Part shown: positions 24,698 to 39,400 of the stretch, one piece after another
Layout of the letters: the number at the start of each line of letters is the position of its first letter
Numbering within the stretch: the stretch's first letter is position 1
Source: Manduca sexta
Lineage: Eukaryota > Arthropoda > Insecta > Lepidoptera > Sphingidae
Assembly (NCBI RefSeq): GCF_014839805.1
Contig: NC_051138.1
Span: 3,532,983 to 3,596,982, forward strand
Length of the DNA: 64,000 nt
Direction of reading: 5' to 3'
Notes under the pieces: generated by a model
Seen by the model: only the letters and a program-made list of their open reading frames with translations
What the model was told of the DNA's origin: nothing
Database searches by the model: none
Position numbers and translations under genes: made by a program

Positions 24698-24840
24698 GGT
24701 AGGTTATAATTCATATCCGCCCAGATAACAACCATTGTACAAGGGGTGTTAAAACACGCCATAGTGGCCCACGTAAGTGTGTCGCGTTTCAGAATCGGCC
24801 TGTGTGTATCCTGTTCCAACAGGCCGGCATAATAGGGTAC
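24698..24840 (+). repeat. Repeat family B, 5' part
   Basis: GGTAGGTTATAATTCATATCC, TTAAAACACGCCATAGTGG and TCCTGTTCCAACAGGCCGG. Lies just past the NME5-type stop codon. Confidence 0.65.
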
Positions 24841-25207
24841 CGGACTCATTTTCGTTCCTTACTATTATCAAATATTGACATAATATAAATTATAACACAG
24901 AAGGAATTATTAAAATCCGGTAAAAAATCAACAAGTTATAAGTCTTTGAATTTCGGTGGAAGGGATAATTAACAAGAAACAGAAAAGAGACGAAATACCC
25001 ACATGTGACGTCATCGGGAATTACAACGCGTGCGAAAGAAAGAGATGAAGCGATATCCCCAAATCGCGCCCACTTCTGCACATTACAATATTTTAAATAT
25101 GAATTACTCGCTCATTTTTTAACCAATCTTTATGCAGTTTTCGCAGTAGTGCTTCTTTTTCGTATTATTAACTATTACATATAGAATAATGTACAAAAAC
25201 AAGCATA

Positions 25208-25330
25208 GGCCGGTCCCCTATTGTGTCGACTGTCGAGGGATAATCATCTCGTCAGTCGACATTCTATCGGACCCCGCTCCACTTACCATCAGGTGCAGGG
25301 CACTTTGCCGTGCACGTTCAAAAAAATAAT
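25208..25330 (+). repeat. Repeat family B, 3' part
   Basis: TGTGTCGACTGTCGAGGGATA through CCACTTACCATCAGGTGCAG and TTTGCCGTGCACG. Confidence 0.65.
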
Positions 25331-26308
25331 AATGTGTTCCAATCATATTATTATAATATTATACTTACACGGGCCTTATTCTGTATGATAGTGTAAACGC
25401 GTAACGCGGCCGTGTCATGTTATCTTCGAGAAATGTGCGTGGAATGGTATTCTGTAAGCCAAATTTCTATAGTCCTAAACATGATGCGTTGTGTTCGTGC
25501 TTGTTACACACTGTTTAAATAACGTGCGGGATAGAGAATAAGGCCCCAGGTTGAGTGTTCATTCATAAAGCCCTTAAATAAAACATTCCTTAACTTTCCC
25601 AATATTTATTTATAGAAATGATTTACAAATGGTCTATCACAGGCTAGTGTGTGGTTAACATCGTTAATTTCATACGATTTCGTTGACAATGAAAATAAAG
25701 GTGTGAATTAAAAAAACAATACACAATTGAAAACGTAAACTAAACACAAATCCTTACGCTAATGTCGACACTGTCTGACAAACGATGCTTAGTAATACAT
25801 GAAATGCTAAGGAAATATGCTTCAGTGATTAAACTAAACAATGTTCTACAGAAACTTAGAAACTTGTTATTAGAAGTCGTGTATAAGGAATTTTGATAGA
25901 ATAATTATTAAATTGTAATATAATATTTATGTATTAGCAATATATTTTTATATATCTATGCAATTGTTAAAGCCCTTCCTAACTATAAAACTCATTACCA
26001 CTAAGCAGCATTTGAAAAACAAAGGAAAAGCTATCGTGACTATTTCGCATAAATATAAGTACTATATGAAAGTAAATAATTACGTACCCATTTTAAACTA
26101 AATATTTTTCTGTCAATTGAAAATTAATTTATATAAAATAGTCACAATATAATTGATATAACAAATCAACCTTACTGCTAAAGTGATTTGGTTGAAACAT
26201 CGTCGCTTAAGTAAATAAACATGAGATTACAAATATCTAACTAAGGTTATACAGGAAAACTGCATCTGTAACAAAAATAACGTATTTCGTATACACATTA
26301 CACAATCA

Positions 26309-26553
26309 CGCCTTTATCCTTGAAAGGGTAAGCAGAGGTGCAAGAAGGACATTCATTTTCCGCAGTTCGTTCTGTCCCATGATGTGATAGGGGGCGAGCC
26401 TATCGCCAAATTGGGCACAAATCCAGACTCCGGGTTGATAGTGAGCAGAAAAACCTAAATATCAAGGGCACAGGTACTATCCCGGCATTCGAACCCGGGA
26501 CCTCAGAGCAGTGATCGTACCGCGCACGCAATACAACTACGTTATCGAGGCAA
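26309..26553 (-). mobile_element. tRNA-derived SINE copy
   Basis: Same family as the copy at 39.1 kb, reversed. The B-box complement GGCATTCGAACCC and the GGGCGAGCCTATCGCC body segment are clear. Confidence 0.8.
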
Positions 26554-26713
26554 TCACTTCGCGAATGGTTACATTGTGACACATTGTACACATGACGTGT
26601 ATATGAGTCAATGACGACAAGTATTCGTGTATAATTTTCATTGGCGATCAAATAATGTCAAAACGTGTGACAAATATTTTAAGAACATATTTACAATAAT
26701 ATGCTTCCTAACG

Positions 26714-26719
26714 TTTATT
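26714..26719 (-). terminator. Sap-r: Candidate polyadenylation signal of the prosaposin gene
   Basis: AATAAA on the minus strand about 140 bp past the stop codon. It is the first such hexamer downstream in that stretch. AT-rich sequence makes chance hits common. Confidence 0.4.
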
Positions 26720-26857
26720 GATATGGGGATATAGTTTTATAAACACCTACACGTACATTACGTGTCGGTCTCTCGACCAATCACAGCCAAGCGATACGAA
26801 CGCTCGTGTTGTGTTTTATTTCGGGACGTGTACAGCATTATATGTGTACTCACGCAT

Positions 26858-27001
26858 TCAGTTCCTCTTGCCTCTGTACATGTGCACGTACGCGGTTTCG
26901 CTCGCGCCACAGAGCCCGATCTTCTGGCAGACGCCCTTCACACCGAAGTCTTCGATCAGGTGGATCACGCTGTCGCCGTAGATCTCCATCATTGTGTGAC
27001 A
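26858..27001 (-). CDS. Sap-r: Prosaposin exon 20 (end of SapB8, stop)
   Basis: Starts CHTMMEIYGDSVIHLIEDFG, closes SapB8 with GVCQKIGLC, and ends YRGKRN with TGA. No third SapA domain follows the last SapB. Confidence 0.9.
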   Translation of the reverse strand, partial: CHTMMEIYGDSVIHLIEDFGVKGVCQKIGLCGASETAYVHMYRGKRN

Positions 27002-30000
27002 CTGTGCAGCGGAAAATTATTATTTACCTCAATTTTATTGCAATAGTCATTCATCCATACTTATAAATGCAAAGTAACTCTGTCTGTCTTTCCGTCTTGC
27101 CCTTTGTTACGCATTCACCGCAGAACCATTCAATCGATTTCGATTTCATTTCGATTATCGTATAGAGATAGTTTGAGACTGGATAAGTTATAGGCTACTT
27201 TTTATTCCGGAAAATATATACATACATACATCGTCCCAGAAAACCTTTTACACGTGGGCGGAGATGCGAGCAAAAGTTTGTAATAATATGAACTAGAGGA
27301 ATGAATAGCTAATTCCTCAATGGTCAGATTTGCTAGAAATTTTCTTCCGCATGGAAACATTGTTGTGGGATAAGCTTTCGCTTGCCCTTTATTAGACCAA
27401 TAAGATTATAGGACCCTCAATATACGACTTTATACCTAATTCAACATCATTTTGATCATCATCCTTTACTAGAATAGATTGACAGATGACATGAATGGCA
27501 AGTATCCACGGGACGTCTCGTGATCGTAATTATTTTCTCCCGTTGAGTTGATTCAAGTGTCGTACAAGGGTGGGTAGTATGCACTCACACGGTCGTTGTA
27601 CTTGGCGGGCAGCAGGGCGCATGACTTCTCGATGATGTGCACGATGTTGTCGTCGACCTTCTTGTTGCTGAGCACCTTCTTGACGGCCATCACCACCGTC
27701 TCGCACACCGCGCAGTCCAAGATCTCTTCTGCTAAACATTAATAGAGATCATGGTTTAAAAGATTGCTTAAGAAGTACTACTTCATGTTGTGTCGGTAAC
27801 CCATTCGGAAAATTTCACCGCTACTTATATTTCTACCCGTCCGTATAATGACCACCATACACAAGGTGTAAAACCCATAGTGGCCCATGTGTGTCGTGTT
27901 CTGGAATAAGCCTGTGTATATTCGACTTCGTATAAGCCGCCATCATTGCGTCAACTGGTTAGGGATAAACATGTCTCAGCAGTCAACACTTACCATCAGG
28001 TGCTGTAGGGATATTTAGCCAATCCTGTATAAAAAAAGTTTGTTCATGCAGTTTACGTATCCACAGGACTTCCAACTCACCTTTAACGGTATCGAAGTTC
28101 GGGTTAGTCTGGTCCGGCTTGCACAGTTTGAGCTCCTCGCAGACCTCGCTGGGGTCCAGCTCTTGGGCGAGCAGCGCGATCACCAGGTCGGCATACTTCT
28201 CCACGAACTGGTCGCATTGGCCTTGGACAGATTTCGGCATGCGGTGGCATATGCCGTGCACTAATTTCTTGATCTCATCCTATTAGGAAAAAAATATATA
28301 TACATAGTGATAAGAACTATAATCTTATGTAAATAAATCCTGTAGTATCATGGATAGGATTTTCAGTTCTCTAGACCAAAAATAAATATTTGTGAATACA
28401 AACATAACAGAGTCAATATTATTATTATATTATTTTTATTTACTATGCTCACATTTAATAGCCAAGCACTGAATTCACCAGTTTGCTTGTTCGTCTACCA
28501 CTCTTTTTACGAAACAGTCAAAGCATCTCATTAACTTGCGATCTATTCATTCGACTCTTACCACTAGAAAAAGAAGCATCAAGAAATGATTATTTTTAAA
28601 TCAATTTACATTATCGTACCTCGTTATGTTTGTCCTTGATCTCGTCGTTGATCTCCTTCATGACGAACTCGCACATGATGCAGACGGAGTTGGCGGACTG
28701 TTTGCGATGCACGGGGCGGCCGTTCACGGTGCCGTCGGGGATCTCGTTCGTTTCTGTACAAGCATACGATTCTAAATGGAATATTTAATTTTACAGCTAG
28801 ATTGTATCCGCTCAAGTAGCTTTAATATTTAAATACCGCAATGTTACAGCTGCTCAGTGGCGGAGGGTCCGTATAGCCCGATTCGTGCCAGCTTCATTTT
28901 ATATAAAATCTAATTATCATTAGAACGATTTGCAAACTGCATTCATGCATGTTAGTAACTGTATGTTGTCGGGATACTTTTCGGAAAATTTCACCTTTCG
29001 CCACTACAGCTGATAGTAGGTTACTTGTATCCGCTAAGGTTAAAATATGCAATAGTAGTCTATGTAAGCGTGTCGCGTTCTGGGATAAGCCTGTGTATAT
29101 CCGGTTCATGGGAAGTCCTACGTCTAGCAGTGGACGGCGATAGGATTGATCGATTGATATTCGATTTTAAACTATATGTGGATCAAAATCTGCATGACTA
29201 GCGCAAACACCCGGATAAATATCATTTTTCCGTTCCGAAAAAACAAGAACTAATTCTTGTTAGTTGGATTCTAATTAGGAAACCCAACATGTTCGGCCAG
29301 TCCTATACCTTAAATATAATAAATCTACTACTTACTACCTATTAAATGCGAGCCCGTGGTGTTTTTGTGTTTAATACCTATTAAATCAATCTCACAAACT
29401 CACCGATATCACTGTGACCCTCTAGCATGTGTTTTGGCAACATCGGCTTGCGTCTGAAGTTGTTCCTGTCAGCCCTCAACTCTGGCTTATCGTGGAACTT
29501 GTCGATATTTTGGCTATGACGAGTGATCTTCAACGGGTCGTGTACATCGTTCTTACAAAGCTTCAAGTACACGCAGATCTCTTGAGCATCCATGTTGGCG
29601 ACTAACATCTCGACCAGTTGCTTGGTGTAGGTGTCCACGAAGTCGACGCACTCTGTTCGCAGTTTGGCTGAGAGATGCGTGCACAGGCCGTCGAGGGCTT
29701 TGCGGATGTTTTCCTGTAATGTTGACAATCGAATGATAATAGTAACGTCACAGGATGTTAGCTGTGTCTTGGATACCAAAAATTACAAGCTCGCAGGTAC
29801 AAATATTCAGACCCGAAACAAATGTTTACAAATCAGACAACTTATATGTCTCTGTATAGTTTGGGACTACGAGATCGTGTTCTCTAGCCAAATTATCGCA
29901 TTTTACTTTTAAGTTGATTGAATTTTGGACAGCGTTTCAAACCTCTTTTCAATTTTATTTAAGATCCAAGGCCGACAAGGGTGTTATAGTCAACGTACCA

Positions 30001-30307
30001 TTCAATTATGTAACCCATTTTTTTTTTAATGAAAAGGCTGCAGTATAATTTAATAATACACTTATTATATTGTGAATTACTTACCTCGCTACGATTGTTT
30101 TTGAGCATGGCGTCGAGTTGTTCCACAGCGAACAAGCACAGCGGGCAGTTGGATTTCTCCGCGTTGATGGCCACGTGACGTACTTCCTGGGTCTGAGGAC
30201 ACATTCCTAGAGCCGGGCATACCTGATGGAAAAAAGGATGTATTTGTGTAAAATTGAATACGTAAGTATGTGCGTGCATGCTTGTGTGTGTGCGTGCGTG
30301 CGTGCGT

Positions 30308-30374
<67 letters not shown>

Positions 30375-30413
30375 CGTACGTGTGTGTGTGTGTGTGTGTG
30401 TGCGTGCGTGCGT

Positions 30414-30466
<53 letters not shown>

Positions 30467-33400
30467 TGCACGCGCGTGTGTGTGTGTGTGTGCGCGAGTG
30501 TGCGTATGACTCACGCTTGCGGGGTCGATCTCCTGCACGAGCAGCGCGATGACAGCGGGTCCGTACTGCGACACGAACTGCTTGCACTCCGCGCCCACAC
30601 TCTTGGGCAACACGTCGCACGCGTGCTGCACTGTGCGGGTCACCTCGTCCTACAATACATTATATTACAAAAAAAAATATTATTGCCTCGAGGACATCAC
30701 ATTTTATTATACTGAGTTATGTATGAAGTGTTAAAATATTATTACCTCAGTGTGCGTGTCGCTGAGCTCAACCTGCAGGTAGTGCAGGAAGTACTGGCAG
30801 AAGGAGCAGGACACGCGGCCCTGCGGCACCGACACGTACATGCGCTCGATGGGCAGCGGCGGCACGGCCGAGGACGGGGGGGACGGCTCCTTCGACACCG
30901 GCACGCGAGCGATCTAATATTAAAGGCGTAATCGATTATCGACTATTTTTCAATATCAACATTGGTACAGTCAATCAGCGGTACACCGCAGTGGAAATAA
31001 TCGCTGTGATGCCAAACTTACTAGGTAGTATGGCTAAATATTTTTTGAAATTTAAAACACACTCAATCACAAATCTGAAGTACAGTTACTTCAATCTTTT
31101 TGTCTGAGCTACAACTAATTACCATATCAATCTCAATACTCCAGTCACCTTCTAGCCTCATAATATATCATAACTCGTGACTACCTTCATGCTGAAAAAA
31201 ATCAACAGCAATACTATACCTTCGCCTCTTCAGCTCCAATGAGTTGATCAGTGGGGTAAGCCTTGACAGCGAGTTCCCTGGGGATGAGCGGCGCTATGGG
31301 TACGTTGGTCACGTTTTTGCCGCACACGCCCATCATCTGGCAGATCTTGTCGGCCTTGAGGTCCGATACGAGGAACTGGTATATAACCGGGTAGTATTGC
31401 TCCGCTAGGTGGAGACATTCATCGGCGAACTTGCCGGTTTGCTTGCAAAGACCTGGGAGATACGGATTTTTATTAATTTTAACTTTCCATATAAACGTGA
31501 AAGTAGAATACGATTAATTGCAGTGCGACCTAGAAAGCATTACAATAATTGTTTTACATTTTATTTTGTAGAAAATTGTAGTAAGGCCATAAATTGGTTT
31601 ATATTGGTTCATTTATATAATAATAGTGTTACCTTTCAATACTTTGTAGAATTCCAGTTCAGTTGTGTTCGCGACCAACACATCACGCAAGTGTTTCACG
31701 AGCTGCTCGCACAGTTCGCACGGCACGTCACTGAAATAAAACAATTTTACATTACATTCATAATTGTTGATTGTGAAAGGTAATCAATACTAAATTGACA
31801 CACCTAATAAGGTGTAATCAAAGCATGTAATAGCATGCTTTGATTACCTTAGCGTGGTTGTGCATTTAGCTTGATTTACATTTGTATAATCTTTGTGTAA
31901 ATGTTTTAATGTAACAATTATTGGTAATCCAAAATAAATAAAAAAAGTCTGATTTTCAAACCGCATTATGAGCATGGCTATGTGGGAGAGAACAAAAAGA
32001 AAGGAAAGAAAGACATAGGACGTAGTTTAAGATACCCGCATACTAAGGTCATATTCTGTTAATTCATTTAAATAGCAAGCTAAATGCTATGCAAAAAGAA
32101 AGAAGAACAGATATGAAGAGATGAAGAGAGAGAGAGAATTTCAAGTAGAAAGATTGAGATATCACTCACTCGGTAGCAGACACTTCGACTTCGGGGAATG
32201 TATACAGATCATGTGAGTGGAACTTGTGGTTGCACTGTCCGCTGACGTGGCAGATGCTCTGCGGCCGCAGGTCCTTGCGAACACCTTCCAGGATGTTCTC
32301 GTAGTACTTGAACACTAGCATCGAACACGAGTCCGACAGAGAGTCCATGTTGCGGCACACCTGTGGGAAAGTATTCAGTTTAAGATTTTTTCATCACAAT
32401 ACTACAATGTTGACTTTGTAAATATTTGGATATTTAAAGGTATATCACAGAAGTGAATCGATATGCAGTGGCGACCTTAGGGGTTGGCCAACTGGGCAAC
32501 CGCTTATGACTTCGCGCTTGCAAGGGGCACAAATAAAAAAACATTACCCTCTTTTGGCAATCGGGTAAAAAGATTTCGCAAAGATCACCCACCCAGAGCG
32601 TCACATGAGTAAGTCCGCCACTATGGGTATAAAACGTAGTCAAAGCTCTGGAGTAACAGAGGAGAGGTTACTTTAATGCTGAAAATGCCACAGTGGGACT
32701 TATTACAGGAAAAGAGTTATGCTTAAAACAAATATATCTTTTTTTTTATAATAATCATTGACTTGACATTGGTATTGACTATTGAGCTGCAGCCATGTTC
32801 TCATCCAAACATTGTTTAGATCATGGTCTATATGTATAACTTGTTTTTAAAAATGACTAGTTGTACAATGACAAACTTATTTAAACAGGTGTCGTTGACA
32901 TAAACATTGTTATTATTGGTTATTTTAACAATGATATATTTTTGAATATCGAAGAAATAGAAAGAGGCGGCGCTAATATCTTCTTCTAGCAGGAGGCTCT
33001 AGGTGACACTACAGTAGTTTCATAAAAAAATACCTGCAGTAGTCCAACTAAGAAGTCTTCATAGCTGGTGGCGTCGAACTTCTTTCTGAGCCCGCCGACG
33101 GTCCTCTGGCAATTGTTGCAACCCGTTCTCAACTCCAACTGAGTGTTCTGCGAAAATTTTTTATGTGTTAGTAATACAGATAAAAATTTTAATATTGAGG
33201 AGTGATATATTAGGATGAGAGATTTTTTTTTAAATACCGATGTTCTCTATGAATAACCGGATTTAATATGTATAGTGACAATAATATAATTATGATTTCT
33301 TCTATGTATAATAAGATACTAATGGATTATATATGTAACAGTTTTTTAAAGATAATATTTAAGTATTTCACATTAAAGTCCTGCTTGCACAACAACTTAT

Positions 33401-36400
33401 TCAATATGATTAATACTGAATATATTTTAATCATAGTTCTGTCTTTGTCAACTAATGGATGACAGTGACAGCATGAGGTTCTAAACATATAGTAAGTCAC
33501 TATGCACGTAAGCCTAAATCACATTTTGTGAAGAAGGCCTTGTTAAGAAATTTCCATTTACATTACAAGCACACGCGCACTAAAGGGTCATATGACGCGA
33601 GGTTGCGCTGTATATGTAACGCGATAACCTGCCCTCAGGCCCGAGAGATTAGTGCATTGTTTGCGACGACTCTCGATTAGTGATGAGTCGCGTCCCCGCC
33701 GAGATAAGTTCAAGGGACGGTGATGTGATATCGCCTTGCCCTTATTACGTGTTGTTATAATTCACATTACTTAGACAATTATAATTAAAGACTACTGGCT
33801 GACCCGGCGAACTTAAACTTAAACTTAAACGAACCCGCCTAACAGTTAATATATTGACATTCATATTTTTACGATACTAACGTCACTGAATTGTTTCGCC
33901 TTCCCGGAACCCCTCCACTAACTAACACTTAAACTTTATGTTATGGTATTAAAGTTAAAATTGACTTTTGAGTATTATTACAAATCTTTTGTATGCAAAT
34001 ATAGAGGTGTACTGTGTAAGGTGTACGGATTGCAGTACAGTTGAGTCGAACGTAATGAGTATACAGAACGCCAGATATAGTACGTAGTATATAGAACGAC
34101 TAAATACAAAAGTCATACTCTCAAATAAATGTTAATCAAAGGAATACTATACGCTTTAACTGTCCAATATAAATCATCACAATTCACAACATTTAAAAAA
34201 ATCAGAAATATTTATAGGTGTAAATTTAATTCATGCTTGTGGCTTAACCTTTTATTCGAGGATGTTTTAATATAAATGTCTCTTTTTGAACTGACGCATT
34301 TTAAATACGAAATCAACATAATATATACAACAAACTAGACTGCTGGATCCTGTATTTGGTATTTATTATTATAAATTTTAATTTTATTTTTTTTTCATGT
34401 AATAATGCCTATATAAAAATAACAGACAGATATGCTTATTATTCTGTAATGTTATCTCACCACGACAGTGATTATTAAATACAAAACAATCCTATTAAGC
34501 AAGGTTTAGATTAGCAAGAAAACTTGCAGGAGTTGACTTCTGCAACCAATTTTTACTGTGTCTATCAGTGCAAGTTAACTTCTGCTAATGTTGAAGCTTG
34601 CATGACCTGCCGCAAGTCAGCAGTGCGGCAAGTAAATTCATTTGGAAGTACTTACGTGATATATTGCTGCAAAACTTGGTGGTCTAGATTTACACCCGTA
34701 TTCAAAACAATATTATGGGACACACTATGCGACCGAATGCATAGTGTCAGCAATTAACTAATTTCTCTTGGTTTTGTTCAGCTTTTAGCTAACTGAAGTG
34801 AAGTTGTATTGATATTAAACAATCACATCACCCCTATAATTGCTAAGGCTGTCATGTCGGAAGCACTGAGAAACACATTTATTATTGCAGCATTGCTCCG
34901 TACTTAAGTGGCGTTTGTAACCTTTAGATATTGCAAATTTTATTTAGATGTTGGAATCTTTATTTATATGTTGGAAACTTTATTTCGATGTTGGAATCTT
35001 TATTTATATGTTGGAATCTTTATTTATATGTTGGAAACTTTATTTCGATGTTGGAAACTTTATTGGTGTTATGTATTAAGTAATTCGTATTAACTGATTT
35101 ATGTTTTACTGTTTTTTTTTTCCTGTACCATTATAAAATAAAATAAAACTAGGAGAGAGACTCACGTATCCCTCCAACAAGGTATCGATCCTGGCGTTGT
35201 TACAGAGGCCGGCGACGGAGCAAACCGCCTGCGGGTTCATCTGCGACGCGAGCGTCTCCACCAGCTCCGGCACGAAGTCGTCCGCCATCTTGATGCACTC
35301 CTTCGACACCACCTTAATTGGTATCAGCTTGCACGAACCCTCGAACACTTCTTTCAGTTCCTCCTGGAAGTTATTTGTTCATGATTGGCTGTTGGGGCTG
35401 AGTTAGGATTTATAACTATGAGTTTTACGTGGAATTTTGGCCACAGTTAGGTCGTTTCCATATTTATTTGAAACGAAAAACATATAGTATATTAATTAAT
35501 TTATTTAAACAATATAAATGTCAGTTCGATAGAAAAGTGGAGGTAAAGCGCACTTAAGATGCGTTAGAAGCGTATCGTCTACAAGTTTCAAAAACAAATA
35601 AATAATGTAGTGTAAATAGGCTCTAACATCAGGTAAAATCTTTTATAAATTAAGCCAAACATAAAAAGCAATATTATATTATTACCAAATATAAAAACAT
35701 TGTAGCCTGTGTTACTACTAGACATAATGAGACTTAACATCTCATGTCTCAGGATAGCGAGCGCAATGGAATACCAAATAATACTTTGTAATTCAAGGTG
35801 TTGGATGGTGTTTCTACTATTTATGGGCGGTCGTATCGCATACTATCAGGCTATCAAACGCGAGATAAAGCTAGGTTCTTTTATAATTGAAATATCTAAA
35901 CATAACACCATTATCCGGGGATGTAGTTAACGGGATCTGGCGTTTTTATCGGACAATGACTTAGGGCCGCATCGCGTTGAGTTCATCTTTTGTTTGTACT
36001 CGCTGATAATGGTGGCACATATATTGTGTAACAACTTTGAACTGTGGTACAAAGAATCAAATAGATACCATTATCATAATATTAATACGCAAATAGTGAT
36101 GTGAAATAGGAGTTTTCTATTGCGTTGTAAATGTCGTAAACGATTATTCTTAGGTAGAAGCCGGCTTAGCCCAACATTGCATTATTTATCGATAAAAAAA
36201 TGTGATTGCAATCACCAACGCATAATGCAATATTGGTTTTAGTCTAAACATTTTGTATAAAAATAAAATGCAGGTAGATATTGTAACGTTAACTTTTCGG
36301 AAGACGCTGCAGTCTTTGACACGCAGGAAGAAAATTAAATGTATAAAAACCTTGATAAAATCATAAAACTAGTTTTATTTCGATTGGCCTGAGGCTGTTG

Positions 36401-39400
36401 AGTCTTAAGTCTTAGATTTTAGGGTTAGCCCAATTTTGCGATGGCCTGAATTGATCCCTTAATACAAAGTCATACGAACCTGAGTCTCATTGCTTTGCAG
36501 TTGGTCACGCGCCTGTTTCACCATGTCTGTGCAGATTTGGCAGATGCTGTCAGTGTCCTCGGGGAAGGTCATGTTGGACCAGACCCTCGACACGCAGTGG
36601 TGGGTCGCTGAGCATTCCCGGCCGGTACTGCAAGAAATTAATAAGTTTTGGTAAATGGAACTGAGAAGCAAAAGCTTATCTTACTTATAAAATTCTAGAA
36701 TATGTATGAATGTTTGTTAGAAGTAAACGCAGAATGTGTTGAACTTTGATGAAATTGGAACACGTTTAGATCATCTTTTAGATTGCATGAACATGATGGT
36801 TACGAAAAACTACATACAGGGATCTTTATACAACGAAAAGCCGTGCGGGCGGAACCACGATCGACACCTAGTACTTTAGATATAAAAAAATGTGGCAGTA
36901 ACTTATTTATAAGTTATAATCATTTGGTCATTGTATATACCTTTACAAATATTGTGCCAAAAATCATTCAATAGCAAATCTTTTCAGCTTAAATCCCGGT
37001 TTTATTTTTAAGATGTTTTTTTTTTGTCATTTTGGAGTTTAAGGCGAATATAGCAGGTGCGTGACTGTGTTTCTGACTGAAAGTGTGATGTTGTCGCTGC
37101 GACGAATTCTCTTAGAGTAATAGAAGTGGCATTGGGGCGTGAAAAATTTAAATTTTGATTGTAATATTTATTTTTCGTAATATACACTTTGTTATTTTAC
37201 ATCTACCGTTCGATTAACTTATTGTAGAGGGTAATTTTTAAAGTAATAAGTATGTTTCATTTGGTAACGCAACATCAAAACGACCTCCTATATAGCATAT
37301 TGCCACAACTGTGTCCCAAAACCAAGACACCACACGGCACATCCGCTTCAACAAATTGTATTGTATAGACACTAGCATAAAATTTGTAATACATCGATTA
37401 TTCACAAAATTCTTTTGTCTTGTATGAGTCACTGACCTGATTTATCGAAAGTCAGCTAATGCGTACACAATCAGCAAAACACATTTATGGGCAAAACAAA
37501 GCCGAGATAAACAAAAATAGAATAATAAAACATACATCATTTATAGATATTAAGACATAGAAGTACTTAAATATTAATGTTCACAGTCATTCGTGAAAAC
37601 TAATTATTAGAATATACTTTTATCGTGCTGTCATCGTTGCAATAGTATATGGGCAAGCAGCGGAAGCGAAAGGTGAAATTTTCCAAAAGGGAACCCGACA
37701 CAACATACACATACTAATATATGGTCTGCAAATCGTTCTAATAATAATTAGATTTTACATATTACAAAAGGAAAGCCGGCAGGAATCGGATTATAAGAAC
37801 CCTACGCTACTGTTAAGTAGAATAACATGAGTCATCCTAGTGAATTAGTTCAAGACTGCACCCTTCTACATTTTTACTATAGCTTTTGCCTTCGGCTTTG
37901 CTCGCGTGAAGTTTTTCCAGAATAAAAAGTAGCCAACAGCTTGTGATTTTACCAAGGTCTCTTCCCTCTACTCAATGTGGTTTTAGTAGTTTCTGAGATT
38001 AGCGCGTTCGAATATACTCTTTAGCTTTATATATTAGTAGATAGATGATATCACACTACAATAATAATGACAACATTCGATTATTATATTTAATATGAAT
38101 CACCGATATTATTTTCGTAGTAACATGTTATAGTATCATAACATTTTTTTTCTTTGTGAGTAACGAGCAACTTATTAAATATTGTGTGTTTTATCAGTAT
38201 GGCTCATATATAATTATTAATTATGTATCCGTTCAGAAACAGAATCATGAATAAAATCATCTAATAGATATGCTTTTTAGGATTTCTATGTACTTCGCAA
38301 TTATTTTACCATGATACTAAAATGTTATATTTTGATAAACAGCGTATCGCTCCTAAATACATCCCTTTCAAGTTTATTTATGATAATTCCATTGTTTACT
38401 CTCAAATTTCATCACATTTCATAATCTTTTATAGCCTATACTATGTTATTTCACTGATGCTCCGCTATTGGTCATAGCGTGATGTTATATAGCCTATAGC
38501 TTTTCTCGATAAATGTGCTATCCAGCACTAAAAGAACGTTCAATTTAGACCAGCAGTTCCTGAGATTATCGCGTTCAAACAAATAAACTCTTCAGCTTTA
38601 TATAACAGTACAGAAGTATAAATATTTTCATTGGTGTAAGTGAAACCTCCATGGAAATCAATTCAGCAGTTTTTGCATCATACAAATTTTCGCCGCGCTA
38701 ACAAATAATGCAATCGAATTAATGCACAAAACAATCGAACTAGTATCTGGATCAGTTATACAACGCGATTGTGCAAATACTTCGCAAGCATCGACTTGCA
38801 GAAAAGAAAACGTTATGTAGGAAACGGTGTACAATGCGCTCTGGTACATAAACATTACGGCGGATTGTGTTCGCGGCCGCGGCTCGCTGTCACTATTGTT
38901 CTAGTAATTTCCATGGGCGCCATTCATTGATTGCAAAGGGCTGTGGTGATAGGTCAATTTAATCTGTGTGTTGCTGTGTTTAATAAATTTATTTGGTCTT
39001 TGTTAGGAATATTTTTGTCAACCATTAGTTAGGTATTTTAAAAATCAAATTCCCTAATTACAGACTATAAGACTGCCTCGGTGGCGTAGTTGTATTGCAT
39101 GTCCGGTACAATAGCGCTCTGAGGTCCTGGGTTCGAATCCGGGGTCGGGTAAAGTGATATTTGGGTTTTTCTGCTCAGTATCAGCCCGGAGTCTGGAATT
39201 TGTGCCCGATATGGCGATAGGCTCGCCCCCTATCACATCATGGGACGGAACATACTTGGCGAAAAGTGGGTGCCCTAGTTGCGCCTCTGCATACCCCTTC
39301 GGGGATAAATGCGTGATGTTATGTATGTATGTATGTATGTATGTACAGACTATAAGAAAAAACAATCGTGAAAAAGCATTTCCTCCTCTTTGTTAATCGA

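Larger units (their letters stand above)
24398..26857. other. Tail-to-tail intergenic region
   Basis: Lies between the stop codons of the NME5-type and prosaposin genes. It holds family B copies at 24.70 and 25.21 kb and a tRNA-derived SINE at 26.31-26.55 kb; the rest is AT-rich, may include 3'UTR, and shows no coding frame. Confidence 0.6.

Noticed and set aside
30089..30643. Long open frames of Thr-His or Cys-Val repeats on both strands
   Set aside because: They arise from the GT/AC microsatellite in an intron; the true coding frame is prosaposin exons 14 and 15.
39083..39142. Possible tRNA gene from A-box and B-box matches
   Set aside because: It is the tRNA-like head of a SINE with target duplications and no cloverleaf that I can complete.
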